Of a DNA stretch of 45,970 bases, positions 25,164-33,678 are shown piece after piece. Below the pieces are notes generated by a model that was not told the origin of the DNA, searched no databases, and saw nothing but the letters and a program-made list of their open reading frames with translations. Position 1 is the first letter of the stretch; each line of letters begins with the position of its first letter. This stretch comes from an uncultured Verrucomicrobiota bacterium (GTDB lineage Bacteria > Verrucomicrobiota > Verrucomicrobiia > Limisphaerales > UBA1412), in NCBI GenBank assembly GCA_944389455.1, contig CALXMK010000023.1:1-45970 (forward strand), read 5' to 3'. The translations under genes and the position numbers were made by a program.

Positions 25164-26303
25164 ATGCGATTTTTAATGCTTAATTGGAGAGATCCCGAAA
25201 ATCCTAAAACAGGAGGTGCGGAACGTGTTACCCAGGGATATTTGGCAGATTTGGTCAGGCGCGGACATGAGGTTTATTGGTATTCGGAGTATTTTGAAGG
25301 GGGGACTTCGACTTCGGAGATAGATGGAATTCATATTGTTCGCGGAGGAACTAATGTTCTGAGCCGTTTATTTCATGTCAAGAATTGGTATAGACAACAG
25401 CCCCGTTTTGATTTGGTTATTGATCAGCACCATGGTGTTCCTTGGTATTCACCTTGGTGGTGTGGAACTCACTGTATTTCTTATATACATGAGGTGCTTG
25501 GATCTATTTGGAGGAGTTTTTATCACGGTTGGCGATTGCCGGTGGGGATTGTAGGGCCTTGGCAGGAGAGGAAAACTCTCTGGATGTATCGTAAAGTGCC
25601 CTTTTGGACCTCTTGTGAGGCCACTGCTAAAGCTCTTCGGCAAATCGGCGTGGAGTCTGTTACTCGTATTCCATATGGAGTGGATATTGTACCGTTGGAT
25701 TTTCTGGAGCCCAAACCTCTTCGGCAGCCATTGAAATTGGTATTTGTTTCTCGTCTGGCACCCAATAAAAGAGTGGATCATGCTATTCGTATGACGGAGA
25801 TATTGCTTAATTGCGGAATAGATGTTTCTTTGCAAATTGCTGGCGGAGGAGATAGTTTGAATGATCTTAAGAATTTTGCTGCCGAGAAAGGATTAGATAA
25901 GAAGGTAACTTTTACCGGTTATTTGCCCGAAAGAGAAAAGGATTTATTGCTCCAGCAGGCTCATTTCTTGGTACATACTTCGGTACGAGAAGGATGGGGA
26001 TTAAATGTGATTGAAGCTAACGCAATGGGAACTCCTACATTAGTTTATCCTGCTGAGGGACTTACAGAGAGCACTCTTAAAAATGAAACCGGTTTGATAT
26101 CGGAAGAGGAGACACCGGAATCACTTGCGAAGTGTCTATTAGCCAAGTTAGATGACCAGGTTTTTTATGATAAAATTCGGGAAGCAGCTTGGAAGAGAGC
26201 ATGCGGTTTTCATTGGTCCAAAATTCTCCCTTTGGCCAGTGACTGGCTGGAAGCGACAGCACGAGGAGAGCGTAATGTTCCTTACGGGGCTTCTTGGAGA
26301 TAA
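25164..26303 (+). CDS. Glycosyltransferase family 4 (GT-B fold)
   Basis: A 379-residue GT-B glycosyltransferase. The N-terminal acceptor domain has NPKTGGAERV near residue 13, typical of GT4 enzymes that build polysaccharides or glycolipids. The C-terminal donor domain has VFVSRLAPNKRVDHAI, GGGDSLNDL, VTFTGYLP and the donor-binding VREGWGLNVIEANAMGTP with the EX7E-type acidic pair. A clear AGGGAG precedes the ATG by about 6 nt. It lies 29 bases after topB on the same strand. Its 3' end overlaps the convergent kinase-like gene by 22 bases. No other polysaccharide genes are adjacent, so the acceptor cannot be inferred. Confidence 0.9.
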   Translation: MRFLMLNWRDPENPKTGGAERVTQGYLADLVRRGHEVYWYSEYFEGGTSTSEIDGIHIVRGGTNVLSRLFHVKNWYRQQPRFDLVIDQHHGVPWYSPWWCGTHCISYIHEVLGSIWRSFYHGWRLPVGIVGPWQERKTLWMYRKVPFWTSCEATAKALRQIGVESVTRIPYGVDIVPLDFLEPKPLRQPLKLVFVSRLAPNKRVDHAIRMTEILLNCGIDVSLQIAGGGDSLNDLKNFAAEKGLDKKVTFTGYLPEREKDLLLQQAHFLVHTSVREGWGLNVIEANAMGTPTLVYPAEGLTESTLKNETGLISEEETPESLAKCLLAKLDDQVFYDKIREAAWKRACGFHWSKILPLASDWLEATARGERNVPYGASWR

Positions 26304-27133
26304 CGAATAACAACTCCCATATGAGGGTAACGTTTTTCTGGATCCCGCTCCAAACATTTCATGAGAATTTTTTCCAACTCCTTTGAGATGTAGGGATTGT
26401 ATTCTCCAGGGGGTATAAGCTTGGTATGGGGATCAAGCATTTTGCGAAGGACTTCCTCTGTAGTGTCTCCCGGATAAGGTTTTTGATGAGTAAAGAGCTC
26501 GTAGGTCAATACACCAAAAGAAAAAATGTCAGCTCTTTGATCAGCCGGTTTTTGTAGAAGAATTTCCGGTGCCATATAGGTGGGAGTTCCAGCGGATTTG
26601 AGCAGGATTGGTTTTTCAGGTTTAGGAATACAGAGATCAAAGTCAATTAACCGGGGGCGGCCCCCACGGGAAATGACGATATTTTCCGGTTTATAATCTA
26701 AGTGGAGAAATCCATTATCGTGGATATGTTCCAAAGCAGCAGCACAGCCGAAGAGAATATCCCATATTTTATCAATTAGAATAGGATCTTCATTGGCAAG
26801 CAGCTGACGCATATTTGCCCCTTCGATATATTCCATTGTTAGAAAAGGAGTGGAATCTATTTTCCCGTGTTCAAGATAACTGATCACATTGGGGTGAGGA
26901 GGAAGTGTTGCCAGCATTTCACATCCTTGAATAAAGCGTTTACGGTTCAGTGTGTTAAGAGTAGGGTGTGCTATTCTCAGAGCAAAAGTCTCTTCCTGCT
27001 GATTGGAAGCTAGCCACAGTTGAGCCATACCTCCTTCGTTAATTAATTCATGCAGCCGATAAGGACCGAACAGGCTGCCACTTTCCAATACGAGAGGTTT
27101 TGGGGCCTTTTTTAGAAAATCAAAAATAGCCAT
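26282..27133 (-). CDS. Divergent Ser/Thr protein kinase-like protein (possible pseudokinase)
   Basis: A 283-residue, single-domain Hanks-type kinase fold. The glycine-rich loop is weak (INEGGMAQLW, 31-40). The VAIK lysine is replaced by Arg53 in FALRIAH. The alpha-C Glu may be Glu72. The catalytic loop is HLDYKPEN (144-151), with Asp146, Lys148 and Asn151 kept but HRD changed to HLD. DFG is DFD (164-166). GTPTYMAPE (182-190) and the distal arginine (ADIFSFG and LERDPEKRYP blocks) are normal. There is no transmembrane or sensor domain. The missing ATP-anchoring lysine suggests weak or no activity, or an unusual mechanism. Its gene is 21 bases downstream of purN on the same strand, and its 3' end overlaps the convergent glycosyltransferase. 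Confidence 0.88.
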   Translation of the reverse strand: MAIFDFLKKAPKPLVLESGSLFGPYRLHELINEGGMAQLWLASNQQEETFALRIAHPTLNTLNRKRFIQGCEMLATLPPHPNVISYLEHGKIDSTPFLTMEYIEGANMRQLLANEDPILIDKIWDILFGCAAALEHIHDNGFLHLDYKPENIVISRGGRPRLIDFDLCIPKPEKPILLKSAGTPTYMAPEILLQKPADQRADIFSFGVLTYELFTHQKPYPGDTTEEVLRKMLDPHTKLIPPGEYNPYISKELEKILMKCLERDPEKRYPHMGVVIRYLQEAP

Positions 27134-27154
27134 GAGGCGTTTTTATTCTAAAAT

Positions 27155-27754
27155 TCAAAGTTCTTTTTCAGCCAGTATTTTCAGTACGGCTGGGTAGAGT
27201 ATATGTTCTTCTACCTGAATTCTTTGGTGAAGTGTTTCTGGAGTGTCATTTTCCATAACAGGGACGGCTTTTTGAGCGATAATTTTGCCGGTATCGATGC
27301 CTGAATCAACAAAATGGACGGTTACTCCGGTGATTTTGACCCCGTAATCGATAGCTTGTTTCCAGGAGTTAAGCCCTGGAAATAAGGGGAGCAAAGAGGG
27401 ATGAATATTAATGACATGGTTCGGAAACGCATCAAGAAAGTTTTTCTTTACAATTCGCATGAATCCGGCCAGAGCGATCCATTCAGCTCCAGCATTTTTT
27501 AGTATTTGGATATATTGTTGCTCAGCTTCACCGTCGAGCTTATTTTTGAAGGGTGCAGGGGAGACGTATTGAGCGGGAATTCCAAAAAATTTGGCTCGCT
27601 CAATAATACCTGCATCGGGCACATCCGTTAAAACCTGTACGATATCAACCGGGATTTCTCCCGCTTGGGCGGCTTCAGCAATAGCAACAAAGTTGGAACC
27701 TTTACCGGAGCCGAGTACCCCTAATTTTATCTTTTTTCCGCTTACATTGCTCAT
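27155..27754 (-). CDS. purN: Phosphoribosylglycinamide formyltransferase (GAR transformylase)
   Basis: From the ATG at 27754 the protein has 199 residues; a TTG five codons upstream is possible. It transfers a formyl group from 10-formyl-tetrahydrofolate to GAR in purine synthesis. The phosphate-binding VLGSGKGSN (13-21), the folate-loop GFMRIV (97-102) and the catalytic triad Asn116, His118 (INIHPSLLP) and Asp154 (SGIDTG) are all present, with the same His-Asp spacing (36) as E. coli PurN. No other purine genes are nearby. It is transcribed divergently from grpE, and the kinase-like gene follows it closely. Confidence 0.95.
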   Translation of the reverse strand: MSNVSGKKIKLGVLGSGKGSNFVAIAEAAQAGEIPVDIVQVLTDVPDAGIIERAKFFGIPAQYVSPAPFKNKLDGEAEQQYIQILKNAGAEWIALAGFMRIVKKNFLDAFPNHVINIHPSLLPLFPGLNSWKQAIDYGVKITGVTVHFVDSGIDTGKIIAQKAVPVMENDTPETLHQRIQVEEHILYPAVLKILAEKEL

Positions 27755-27845
27755 TTTAACTACAAGCAAAGTTAATTACCGCAGATTTTATACCATGTTT
27801 TTGTTTTTTTGTGAAGTCTTAACCTCTTAAACATTTTCATAGGAG

Positions 27846-27874
27846 TTGCAGAAATTAACTTTTTAAAGTATGCT
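27846..27874 (+). promoter_or_regulatory. Promoter candidate for grpE-dnaJ
   Basis: TTGCAG (27846-27851) and TATGCT (27869-27874) are separated by exactly 17 bases. This places transcription start near 27881, just before a leader that can fold (27892-27930). I see no CIRCE inverted repeat and no clear sigma-32 element here. Confidence 0.4.
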
Positions 27875-27891
27875 ATAAAACAGGGAGTGAT

Positions 27892-27930
27892 GGAGGAAGT
27901 CCCCTGTAAAATAAGCTCAGACTTTCCTCC
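27892..27930 (+). promoter_or_regulatory. Leader hairpin and 14-codon upstream ORF before grpE
   Basis: GGAGGAAGTC (27892-27901) can pair with GACTTTCCTCC (27920-27930) with one bulged base; the loop also contains a nearby CCCTGT that could pair with ACAGGG at 27880-27885. The same bases hold a small ORF, ATG 27890 to TAA 27932-27934, with AGGGAG just before it, ending 4 nt before the grpE start. Either element could couple grpE translation to temperature or to upstream translation. Confidence 0.35.
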
Positions 27931-27938
27931 TTAACTAT

Positions 27939-28598
27939 ATGTGGAATCCTTTTAGAATGAGTAAAGAAGATATAAAGGAACAACAGGAAAATCAAAATAG
28001 CGATCAGACAGCGGAGCAGGAAGCCGCTGCCGAGAATGCTGAAGATGTATCTGTAGTTTCCGAGACGGAGAATGTTTCGGAAAAAGAAGAAAAGCTGACA
28101 CCCGAAGAGATTAAGGCTCTTCGTGAAAAAGCGGCTCAGGCAGAGGAAAATTGGAATAAACTGCTTCACCTTGTTGCTGATTTTGATAATTTTAAAAAAC
28201 GAGCTGAGCGCAAGAGACAGGATGATATATTGTCAGCTAAAGTTGCTGTAATAGAGGCTTTTTTACCTGTCTTAGATAATTTTGAGATGGCGTTTATGGC
28301 TGCTTCACAAGTTACGGATCCGGCGGCCAAATCCCTAAAACAGGGAATTGAAATGGTTTTGAGTCAATTTCACAATGTTTTACGTGATTGCGGGGTGGAT
28401 ACAATTGATCCGTGCGGACAGCCTTTTGATCATTCATATCATGAGGCAATCAATGAGGTGGAGAGCGATTCTGTGCCAGAGGGGGCGGTTGTGACAGTTT
28501 TGAGAAAAGGATATAAATTAGGAGACCGTCTTATTCGTGCGGCCAGGGTTTCGGTTGCCCGCAAAGTCATGTCATCAAAGGAGGAACAAGCAGAATAG
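27939..28598 (+). CDS. grpE: Nucleotide exchange factor GrpE
   Basis: A 219-residue GrpE: an acidic, disordered N-terminus (to about residue 55), a long coiled-coil helix with LVADFDNFKKRAERKR (near 76-91), then the beta-wing domain with the family signature near GYKLGDRLIRAARVSVA (190-206). It releases ADP from DnaK in the Hsp70 cycle. An in-frame ATG at 27957 is an alternative start. dnaJ follows after 3 bases, but dnaK is not in the window. Confidence 0.96.
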   Translation: MWNPFRMSKEDIKEQQENQNSDQTAEQEAAAENAEDVSVVSETENVSEKEEKLTPEEIKALREKAAQAEENWNKLLHLVADFDNFKKRAERKRQDDILSAKVAVIEAFLPVLDNFEMAFMAASQVTDPAAKSLKQGIEMVLSQFHNVLRDCGVDTIDPCGQPFDHSYHEAINEVESDSVPEGAVVTVLRKGYKLGDRLIRAARVSVARKVMSSKEEQAE

Positions 28599-28601
28599 AA
28601 T

Positions 28602-29744
28602 ATGGCAAAGACAGATTATTATGCTGTTCTTGGGGTAAGTAAAAATGCGACGGATGAAGAGATAAAAAAGGCTTACCGCAAGTTAGCGATTAAATATCAT
28701 CCGGATAAAAACCCGGGAGATAAAACTGCCGAAGAAAAGTTTAAAGAGCTAGGAGAAGCTTATGAAGTTTTGAGTGATCCTCAGAAACGAGCTGCTTATG
28801 ATCAGTATGGTCCAGATGCATTTGATCAGCGGCGTCGGGCTTCGTCGGGAGCTGGATTTCAAGATCCATTTGATATCTTTAGTCAGGTGTTTAGAGGATC
28901 TGGCGGGAGTATTTTTGAGGAGATTTTTGGAGGAGGGCGTAGTTCGCGTTCTAATTCTCCCCAGAGGGGGAATGACATGCGCTATGACCTGGAAATCACT
29001 TTTGAGGAAGCTGCGCTGGGGTGTGAGAAGGATTTAAGTATCCGCAAGGAGGTATCTTGTTCTCAGTGCGGAGGCTCCGGTATGGCCCCGGGCGCCAGTA
29101 TGAAGTCATGTCCTGATTGCGGCGGACGTGGACAAGTCAAGGTAGGCAACGGCTGGATTAGTATGGTGCAGACGTGCCAAAAATGTGCCGGTACGGGCCG
29201 TATTCCTGATAAACCGTGTGCCTCCTGTCGTGGTACGGGACGTGAGGTTAAGACTGTTACCGTCAAGATTAAGATTCCGGCAGGAGTTGAAAATGAGACT
29301 CGGCTCCGTTCTTCGGGCAATGGTGAGAGCGGATTCCGAGGAGGTCCTCCCGGAGATCTCTATGTGTTCCTTCATGTAAAACCTCATGAAATTTTCGAGC
29401 GTGAGGGGGATGATTTGATCTGTGAAATGCCGATACCTTTTGTCACAGCTGCTTTGGGAGGAGAAATGGAAGCTCCTACATTGCAGGGTCCTAAGAGAAT
29501 TGTGATTCCTGAGGGAACGCAATCTGGCACTGTTTTCCGGCTGCGTGGGATGGGTGTAAAGAATGTTCATGGCCATGGGACCGGAGATCTCCATGTCCGA
29601 GTGATGGTAGAGGTTCCACGTCGTTTGGATTCTGCCCAAAAAGAGAAACTTAAGGAATTTGCTGTTCTTTGTAAGCAGAATGTGAATCCAATCAGCGAGA
29701 GCTGGCTGGAGCGTATTAAGAAGTGGATGAGCGGATTGGATTGA
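28602..29744 (+). CDS. dnaJ: Chaperone protein DnaJ
   Basis: A 380-residue full-length type I DnaJ (Hsp40). The J domain (about 4-70) has HPD at 33-35, the motif that stimulates DnaK ATPase. A Gly/Phe-rich linker (about 76-118) follows. Four CXXCXGXG-type zinc repeats are complete: [24 protein letters not shown] and CASCRGTG (about 150-205). The C-terminal substrate-binding beta domains end in a short helix. It is co-transcribed with grpE, three bases downstream of it. Confidence 0.97.
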   Translation: MAKTDYYAVLGVSKNATDEEIKKAYRKLAIKYHPDKNPGDKTAEEKFKELGEAYEVLSDPQKRAAYDQYGPDAFDQRRRASSGAGFQDPFDIFSQVFRGSGGSIFEEIFGGGRSSRSNSPQRGNDMRYDLEITFEEAALGCEKDLSIRKEVSCSQCGGSGMAPGASMKSCPDCGGRGQVKVGNGWISMVQTCQKCAGTGRIPDKPCASCRGTGREVKTVTVKIKIPAGVENETRLRSSGNGESGFRGGPPGDLYVFLHVKPHEIFEREGDDLICEMPIPFVTAALGGEMEAPTLQGPKRIVIPEGTQSGTVFRLRGMGVKNVHGHGTGDLHVRVMVEVPRRLDSAQKEKLKEFAVLCKQNVNPISESWLERIKKWMSGLD

Positions 29745-29839
29745 TCTTCCAGACTTCACCTTTTTCCGGTTTATTCTATAAATAAAACGGAGGGAGAGAG
29801 TGAGGAGCGAGTCCGATCAATTTTTGAGGAGAGCGGGAA

Positions 29840-30619
29840 ATGCGCAGGTTTTTTACCGATAATCGAGAGAACAATCCACGCTCTCTTTGTTTAGAGGGGG
29901 GAGAGGCTGCTCATGCGGCCAAGGTAATTCGTCTTCAGCCCGGAGAGGAGACTATTGCGATAAATGGCTGCGGAGGATATTATCGCTGCCGAGTTCTTAA
30001 TGTCAGTAAGTCGCAAGTGGAATTGGATGTGATTGAGAATCTCTCCCGCCCGCCTCTCCCGTGGAGGATAACACTTTGCCAGGCTATTCCCAGAGGAGGC
30101 TTGATGGAAGATATTGTGGAAAAAGCTACAGAATTAGGGGTTAGACGGATTATTCCGTTGCTTACGTCTCGCACGGAGGTGAAGATATCTTCTTCCCGAG
30201 AGGGAGAAGCTAAGCGGGAAAAGTGGCTGGTTAGAGCCAGAGAAGCCTGCAAACAATGTGGTAATGCGTGGATGCCTGAGATTCTGCCTCCGCTGCGTTT
30301 TACACAATGGCTGACACAGCGAAGAGCATTCTATTCTAAGTTGGGAAATAATTTGGATTTGGCTTTTACAGCTTCTTTGGAGCCGGAAACAAGATCTATT
30401 CATGAGTGGTTTGATGATTATTCCAAACGGATGGAGCGGCAGGCTTCTTCTGTTGAGCTTTGGGTTGGCCCCGAAGGAGATTTTACGCCGGAAGAATATC
30501 TGCTCTTAAGGAATGAAGGAGTGCTTCCCGTTACATTAGGACCGCTAGTTCTTCGGTGTGCTACGGCAGCGGTATCTATCATTGCCATTACTTTGGCTGA
30601 ATGTCGCCAACGCAATTAA
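29840..30619 (+). CDS. rsmE: 16S rRNA (uracil-1498-N3)-methyltransferase RsmE
   Basis: A 259-residue SPOUT-family methyltransferase that modifies U1498 of 16S rRNA. The N-terminal PUA-like part begins MRRFF, and the SPOUT knot has KATELGVRRIIPLLTSRT (near 97-114), the SAM-binding VGPEGDFTPEE (near 211-221) and LGPLVLRCATAA near the end. A GAGGAG about 8 nt before the ATG supports the start. It lies 95 bases after dnaJ, an arrangement of dnaJ and rsmE seen in several phyla, so it may be read from the same transcript. Confidence 0.95.
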   Translation: MRRFFTDNRENNPRSLCLEGGEAAHAAKVIRLQPGEETIAINGCGGYYRCRVLNVSKSQVELDVIENLSRPPLPWRITLCQAIPRGGLMEDIVEKATELGVRRIIPLLTSRTEVKISSSREGEAKREKWLVRAREACKQCGNAWMPEILPPLRFTQWLTQRRAFYSKLGNNLDLAFTASLEPETRSIHEWFDDYSKRMERQASSVELWVGPEGDFTPEEYLLLRNEGVLPVTLGPLVLRCATAAVSIIAITLAECRQRN

Positions 30620-30726
30620 AAGAGAATATTCAGGCTTGAGGATGGACTCACACTTGTTTGGTTCTGATACCGATTTTAAGAATACACTTGAGTTTTCTCA
30701 GGTGAGAGAATAGTATCCGATTTTAG

Positions 30727-30743
30727 ACAGACAATAGGTCTGT
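30727..30743 (+). terminator. Weak hairpin between rsmE and the DMT transporter gene
   Basis: ACAGAC (30727-30732) pairs with GTCTGT (30738-30743) around a 5-nt loop, followed by GGTTTCTAATTC. It is a plausible weak terminator or leader hairpin. Confidence 0.35.
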
Positions 30744-30772
30744 GGTTTCTAATTCAGCTTTTATTAAGGAGA

Positions 30773-31738
30773 ATGAGCGTAACTTTGAACAAGACAAGAG
30801 GTCTTTCTCAATTCAGTGGTCATATTGCTTTATTTGGCGCGTCGGCAATGTGGGGATTGCTTTCTCCTGTAGCAAAGCTGCTTTTGTCTGCCGGAGTTTT
30901 TACGCCTCTTGCGGTAAATGATTTGCGATTGTTGGGAGCAATGATGTTATTTTGGATTGCTTCATTTTTTTGTCCTCGAGAGAGAGTCTCATTTTCCGAT
31001 TTGTTCCGACTTTTTCTGGCTTCACAGCTTGTGATTGTGATCAATCAAGGCTGTTTTTTATGGGGATTGAGTATGAGTTCTCCGGTAGATGCTTCTATTA
31101 TTTCTACTGCTGTTCCTCTTTTAGCGTTAATTTTGGGAGTAATCTTTTTTAATGAAGTTTTGACTGGAAGAAAAATTTTAGGGATAGCTTTTGGCGCAGG
31201 GGGAGCAGTTTTATTAATTTTAGGAGGACATTCACAAAGTTCCGTTGTTGATGGAGGCAATCATGCTCTGATGGGAAATTTACTGGTTGTACTGGCTGAA
31301 ACAGGGTATGCGTCTTATCTTGTTTTTTATAAGGATTTCTTAAAAAAGTATTCCTTGGTTACTATTATGAAATGGATGTTTACCTTTGGTTTTATTACTC
31401 TTTTATTTTTTTCATGGAAAGATTTGCTGCAAACGCACTGGTCGAATTTAAATTGGAAGCTTTGGCTTGAATTAGGGTATCTGATTGTATTTGGTACTTT
31501 TGTAAGCTATATGCTGTTAGTTGTGGGGCAGAAGCGAGTGGAGCCGGTTGTAGCGGGAGTCTATAATTATTTTCAGCCTCTGGTAGCCGCTTTGGTTGCA
31601 ATAGCCTGGGGGTTGGATTCTTTCAATGGTATTAAGGTAGCAGCGGTAGGATTAGTTTTTGCAGGAGTTTATCTGGTTTCATCGTCAGGCGTTTTAGAGC
31701 CGCTTGCTGAAAAGAGGCGTAGAGTTCCTGTTCGTTAG
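30773..31738 (+). CDS. EamA/DMT-superfamily transporter
   Basis: A 321-residue inner-membrane protein with about ten hydrophobic helices in two repeats, each beginning with an EamA-type first helix: GHIALFGASAMWGLLSP near residue 16, and ALMGNLLVVLAETGYASY near 164. Members of this drug/metabolite transporter family export amino acids, nucleobases, sugars or other small metabolites. The ATG at 30773 has AAGGAG only 1 nt upstream, so a TTG at 30785 may be the true start. There is no neighbour that hints at the substrate. Confidence 0.9.
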   Translation: MSVTLNKTRGLSQFSGHIALFGASAMWGLLSPVAKLLLSAGVFTPLAVNDLRLLGAMMLFWIASFFCPRERVSFSDLFRLFLASQLVIVINQGCFLWGLSMSSPVDASIISTAVPLLALILGVIFFNEVLTGRKILGIAFGAGGAVLLILGGHSQSSVVDGGNHALMGNLLVVLAETGYASYLVFYKDFLKKYSLVTIMKWMFTFGFITLLFFSWKDLLQTHWSNLNWKLWLELGYLIVFGTFVSYMLLVVGQKRVEPVVAGVYNYFQPLVAALVAIAWGLDSFNGIKVAAVGLVFAGVYLVSSSGVLEPLAEKRRRVPVR

Positions 31739-31807
31739 TTTTCATAAGTTGAATTTGGATACAGTTGCGGTTTAGAGAGCAATTTTAAAGAATTTTTAAA
31801 TTTCAGC

Positions 31808-31836
31808 TTGTATTTTATTCTGACCTGAGCTAGTGT
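31808..31836 (+). promoter_or_regulatory. Promoter candidate for tRNA-Val
   Basis: TTGTAT (31808-31813) and TAGTGT (31831-31836) are separated by 17 bases, placing transcription start about 9 bases before the mature tRNA 5' end. Confidence 0.4.
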
Positions 31837-31851
31837 TTCTTTATCCGCTGT

Positions 31852-31926
31852 GCGCGGTTAGCTTAGTGGAAGAGCGCTACCTTGACACGGTAGAGGTCAC
31901 AAGTTCGAGCCTTGTATCGCGCACCA
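31852..31926 (+). tRNA. tRNA-Val (anticodon GAC), CCA encoded
   Basis: A full cloverleaf can be drawn. The acceptor GCGCGGT (31852-31858) pairs with ATCGCGC (one G-T wobble). The D arm is GCTTAGTGGAAGAGC, the anticodon arm CTACC-TTGACAC-GGTAG with GAC at the centre of the loop, and the T arm ACAAG-TTCGAGC-CTTGT. Discriminator A and a genomically encoded CCA (31924-31926) follow. It stands alone between the DMT transporter gene and rmuC. Confidence 0.96.
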
Positions 31927-32026
31927 TTTCTTCGAGTAAAAATCCATTTTTCTTTAACTTTATTAGACTTATAGTAAAGACTTGTTTAGTGCGAAGATTT
32001 TTATAAAATTTGTCTAGAGGGTAGTT

Positions 32027-33520
32027 ATGGAGATTATTATTTCAAGTATAGTTGGAACTTTTTTGGGATTTCTTATTGGGTTATTGATTGGAAAGAGCCA
32101 GAAGCATTCCTTAATAACTAAAATAGAGGTATTACAGACACAAATTCAGAATATAGAATCACAATCGGAGAAGTTTCTCTCAGATCGAAATAAACAGATA
32201 GATCAAATTCGTTCCGAAAGCGTGCAACGATTAGAAGAAGTCAAGACGGAAGCTTTAAGACAGCAGGAGCAGCTTCGCCAAGAGTATGAGGAACGAATTC
32301 AAAAAGTGAAGCAGGAGGGAGAAAAACGCTGTTCTGAAATTTCAGCTGAAAAGGATAAATTATATCAAGGTCAATTGGAAACCAAAGAGAGATATCATCA
32401 AGAGTCAATGGAATCACAGCAAAAACGCTTTGAAGAGATAACATACAAGGTTTCCGCGCAGATGAAGTCTGCGACCGAAGAGATGCTGAAGCAGCGGCAA
32501 AAGGAATTTGCGGAATCGAGCAATATTAATTTGGGACAGATAGTAAATCCGCTTCGTGAAACAATAGATAAAATGAAGCAAGCGATGAATGAGAGTACTC
32601 TCAAGCAGACGGCTATAGGCAGTGAGATGAAGGCAAATATCGAGAATATGATGCGCCAGAGTGAGGCTGCTCGGAAAAGCGCAGAGGAGTTAACTCGGGT
32701 TTTTAAACACGGATACAAAGTGCAGGGGGATTGGGGGGAAATGGTTCTGGAGGAATTGCTTGAATCACAAGGGTTGACTCGTGGAGTTCATTATGAAACG
32801 CAGACTGTTTTTCGTGATATTGGGGGAAAAGTAATTAAGTCTGAAGAGAATAAAATGTTGCGGCCGGATGTAATTTTACATTTGGGATGTGATCGTGAGG
32901 TAATTATTGATTCAAAAGTTTCTTTGACAGCTTTTATTGATTATGTAAATGCGGAGACAGAGATTGAACGCCAGAAATATCTCAATGCCCATGTTGAGAG
33001 TCTTAAAAAGCATGTAAAAGAGCTTTCTCAGAAGAATTATTCAGAGTATATTCAACCCCCCAAGGTTAAGATGGATTATGTTATTATGTTTGTTCCTAAT
33101 ACCAATGCGCTTTGGGTGGCGCTTAGAACTCAGCCGGATCTTTGGCGCAGGGCTATGGAACAGAATGTCTTTATTGCCGATGAACAGACTTTATTTGCTG
33201 CTTTGCGTATTATTAGTCAGACTTGGCTCCAGATAGAAAGGGTCAAGAATCATGAGAAGATTTTTAAACTGGCAGAGGAGATGCTCGATAGAGTAAGATT
33301 ATTTATGAAATATTATGAGCAGATAGGAACAAATTTGGAAAAGGCCGCAGAGGCGTATGAGGAGGGGAAGAAGAAGCTTGATCCTAGAGGGCGCAGCATT
33401 CTTCAGACATGTTGCAAGTTGATCGATATGGGTGCGAAAATAAATAATAAGGAGTTTGTGCAGCAGTTGGATATCAATGAATTGGCAGAAGTATCTGAAG
33501 GGAGTATTCAGAATAAATAG
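32027..33520 (+). CDS. rmuC: DNA recombination protein RmuC
   Basis: A 497-residue RmuC-family protein: an N-terminal hydrophobic helix (about 4-22), a long charged coiled coil (about 30-220), then the conserved nuclease-like domain with GDWGEMVLEELLESQGL (about 236-252), RPDVILHL and VIIDSKVSL (about 284-304), resembling restriction-endonuclease-like folds. E. coli RmuC limits inversions at short inverted repeats. A GAGGG about 6 nt before the ATG supports the start. It is monocistronic, after the tRNA gene. Confidence 0.94.
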   Translation: MEIIISSIVGTFLGFLIGLLIGKSQKHSLITKIEVLQTQIQNIESQSEKFLSDRNKQIDQIRSESVQRLEEVKTEALRQQEQLRQEYEERIQKVKQEGEKRCSEISAEKDKLYQGQLETKERYHQESMESQQKRFEEITYKVSAQMKSATEEMLKQRQKEFAESSNINLGQIVNPLRETIDKMKQAMNESTLKQTAIGSEMKANIENMMRQSEAARKSAEELTRVFKHGYKVQGDWGEMVLEELLESQGLTRGVHYETQTVFRDIGGKVIKSEENKMLRPDVILHLGCDREVIIDSKVSLTAFIDYVNAETEIERQKYLNAHVESLKKHVKELSQKNYSEYIQPPKVKMDYVIMFVPNTNALWVALRTQPDLWRRAMEQNVFIADEQTLFAALRIISQTWLQIERVKNHEKIFKLAEEMLDRVRLFMKYYEQIGTNLEKAAEAYEEGKKKLDPRGRSILQTCCKLIDMGAKINNKEFVQQLDINELAEVSEGSIQNK

Positions 33521-33606
33521 ATGGATAAATCTGAGCTCTTTCACGAAAGTAAGAGGTAAAAAGGAGATTTCATTTTAGAAATATAAAATTTCTATCCGTG
33601 AGGAGG

Positions 33607-33635
33607 TTGAAAGAATTTATCTTTTCTGCTATTTT
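33607..33635 (+). promoter_or_regulatory. Promoter candidate for the giant CotH/lamin-tail gene
   Basis: TTGAAA (33607-33612) and TATTTT (33630-33635) are 17 bases apart. Transcription would start near 33642, with AAAGGT acting as ribosome binding site before ATG 33679. A small AT-rich hairpin (AGAAAT/ATTTCT, 33577-33593) upstream may end the rmuC transcript. Confidence 0.4.
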
Positions 33636-33678
33636 TTAAATGCGTTTTGCGAAAATTGGACTGTAAAGGTAAGAAAAA

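Noticed and set aside
27770..27938. CIRCE (HrcA operator) in the grpE leader
   Set aside because: No TTAGCACTC-N9-GAGTGCTAA-like repeat is present in this region.
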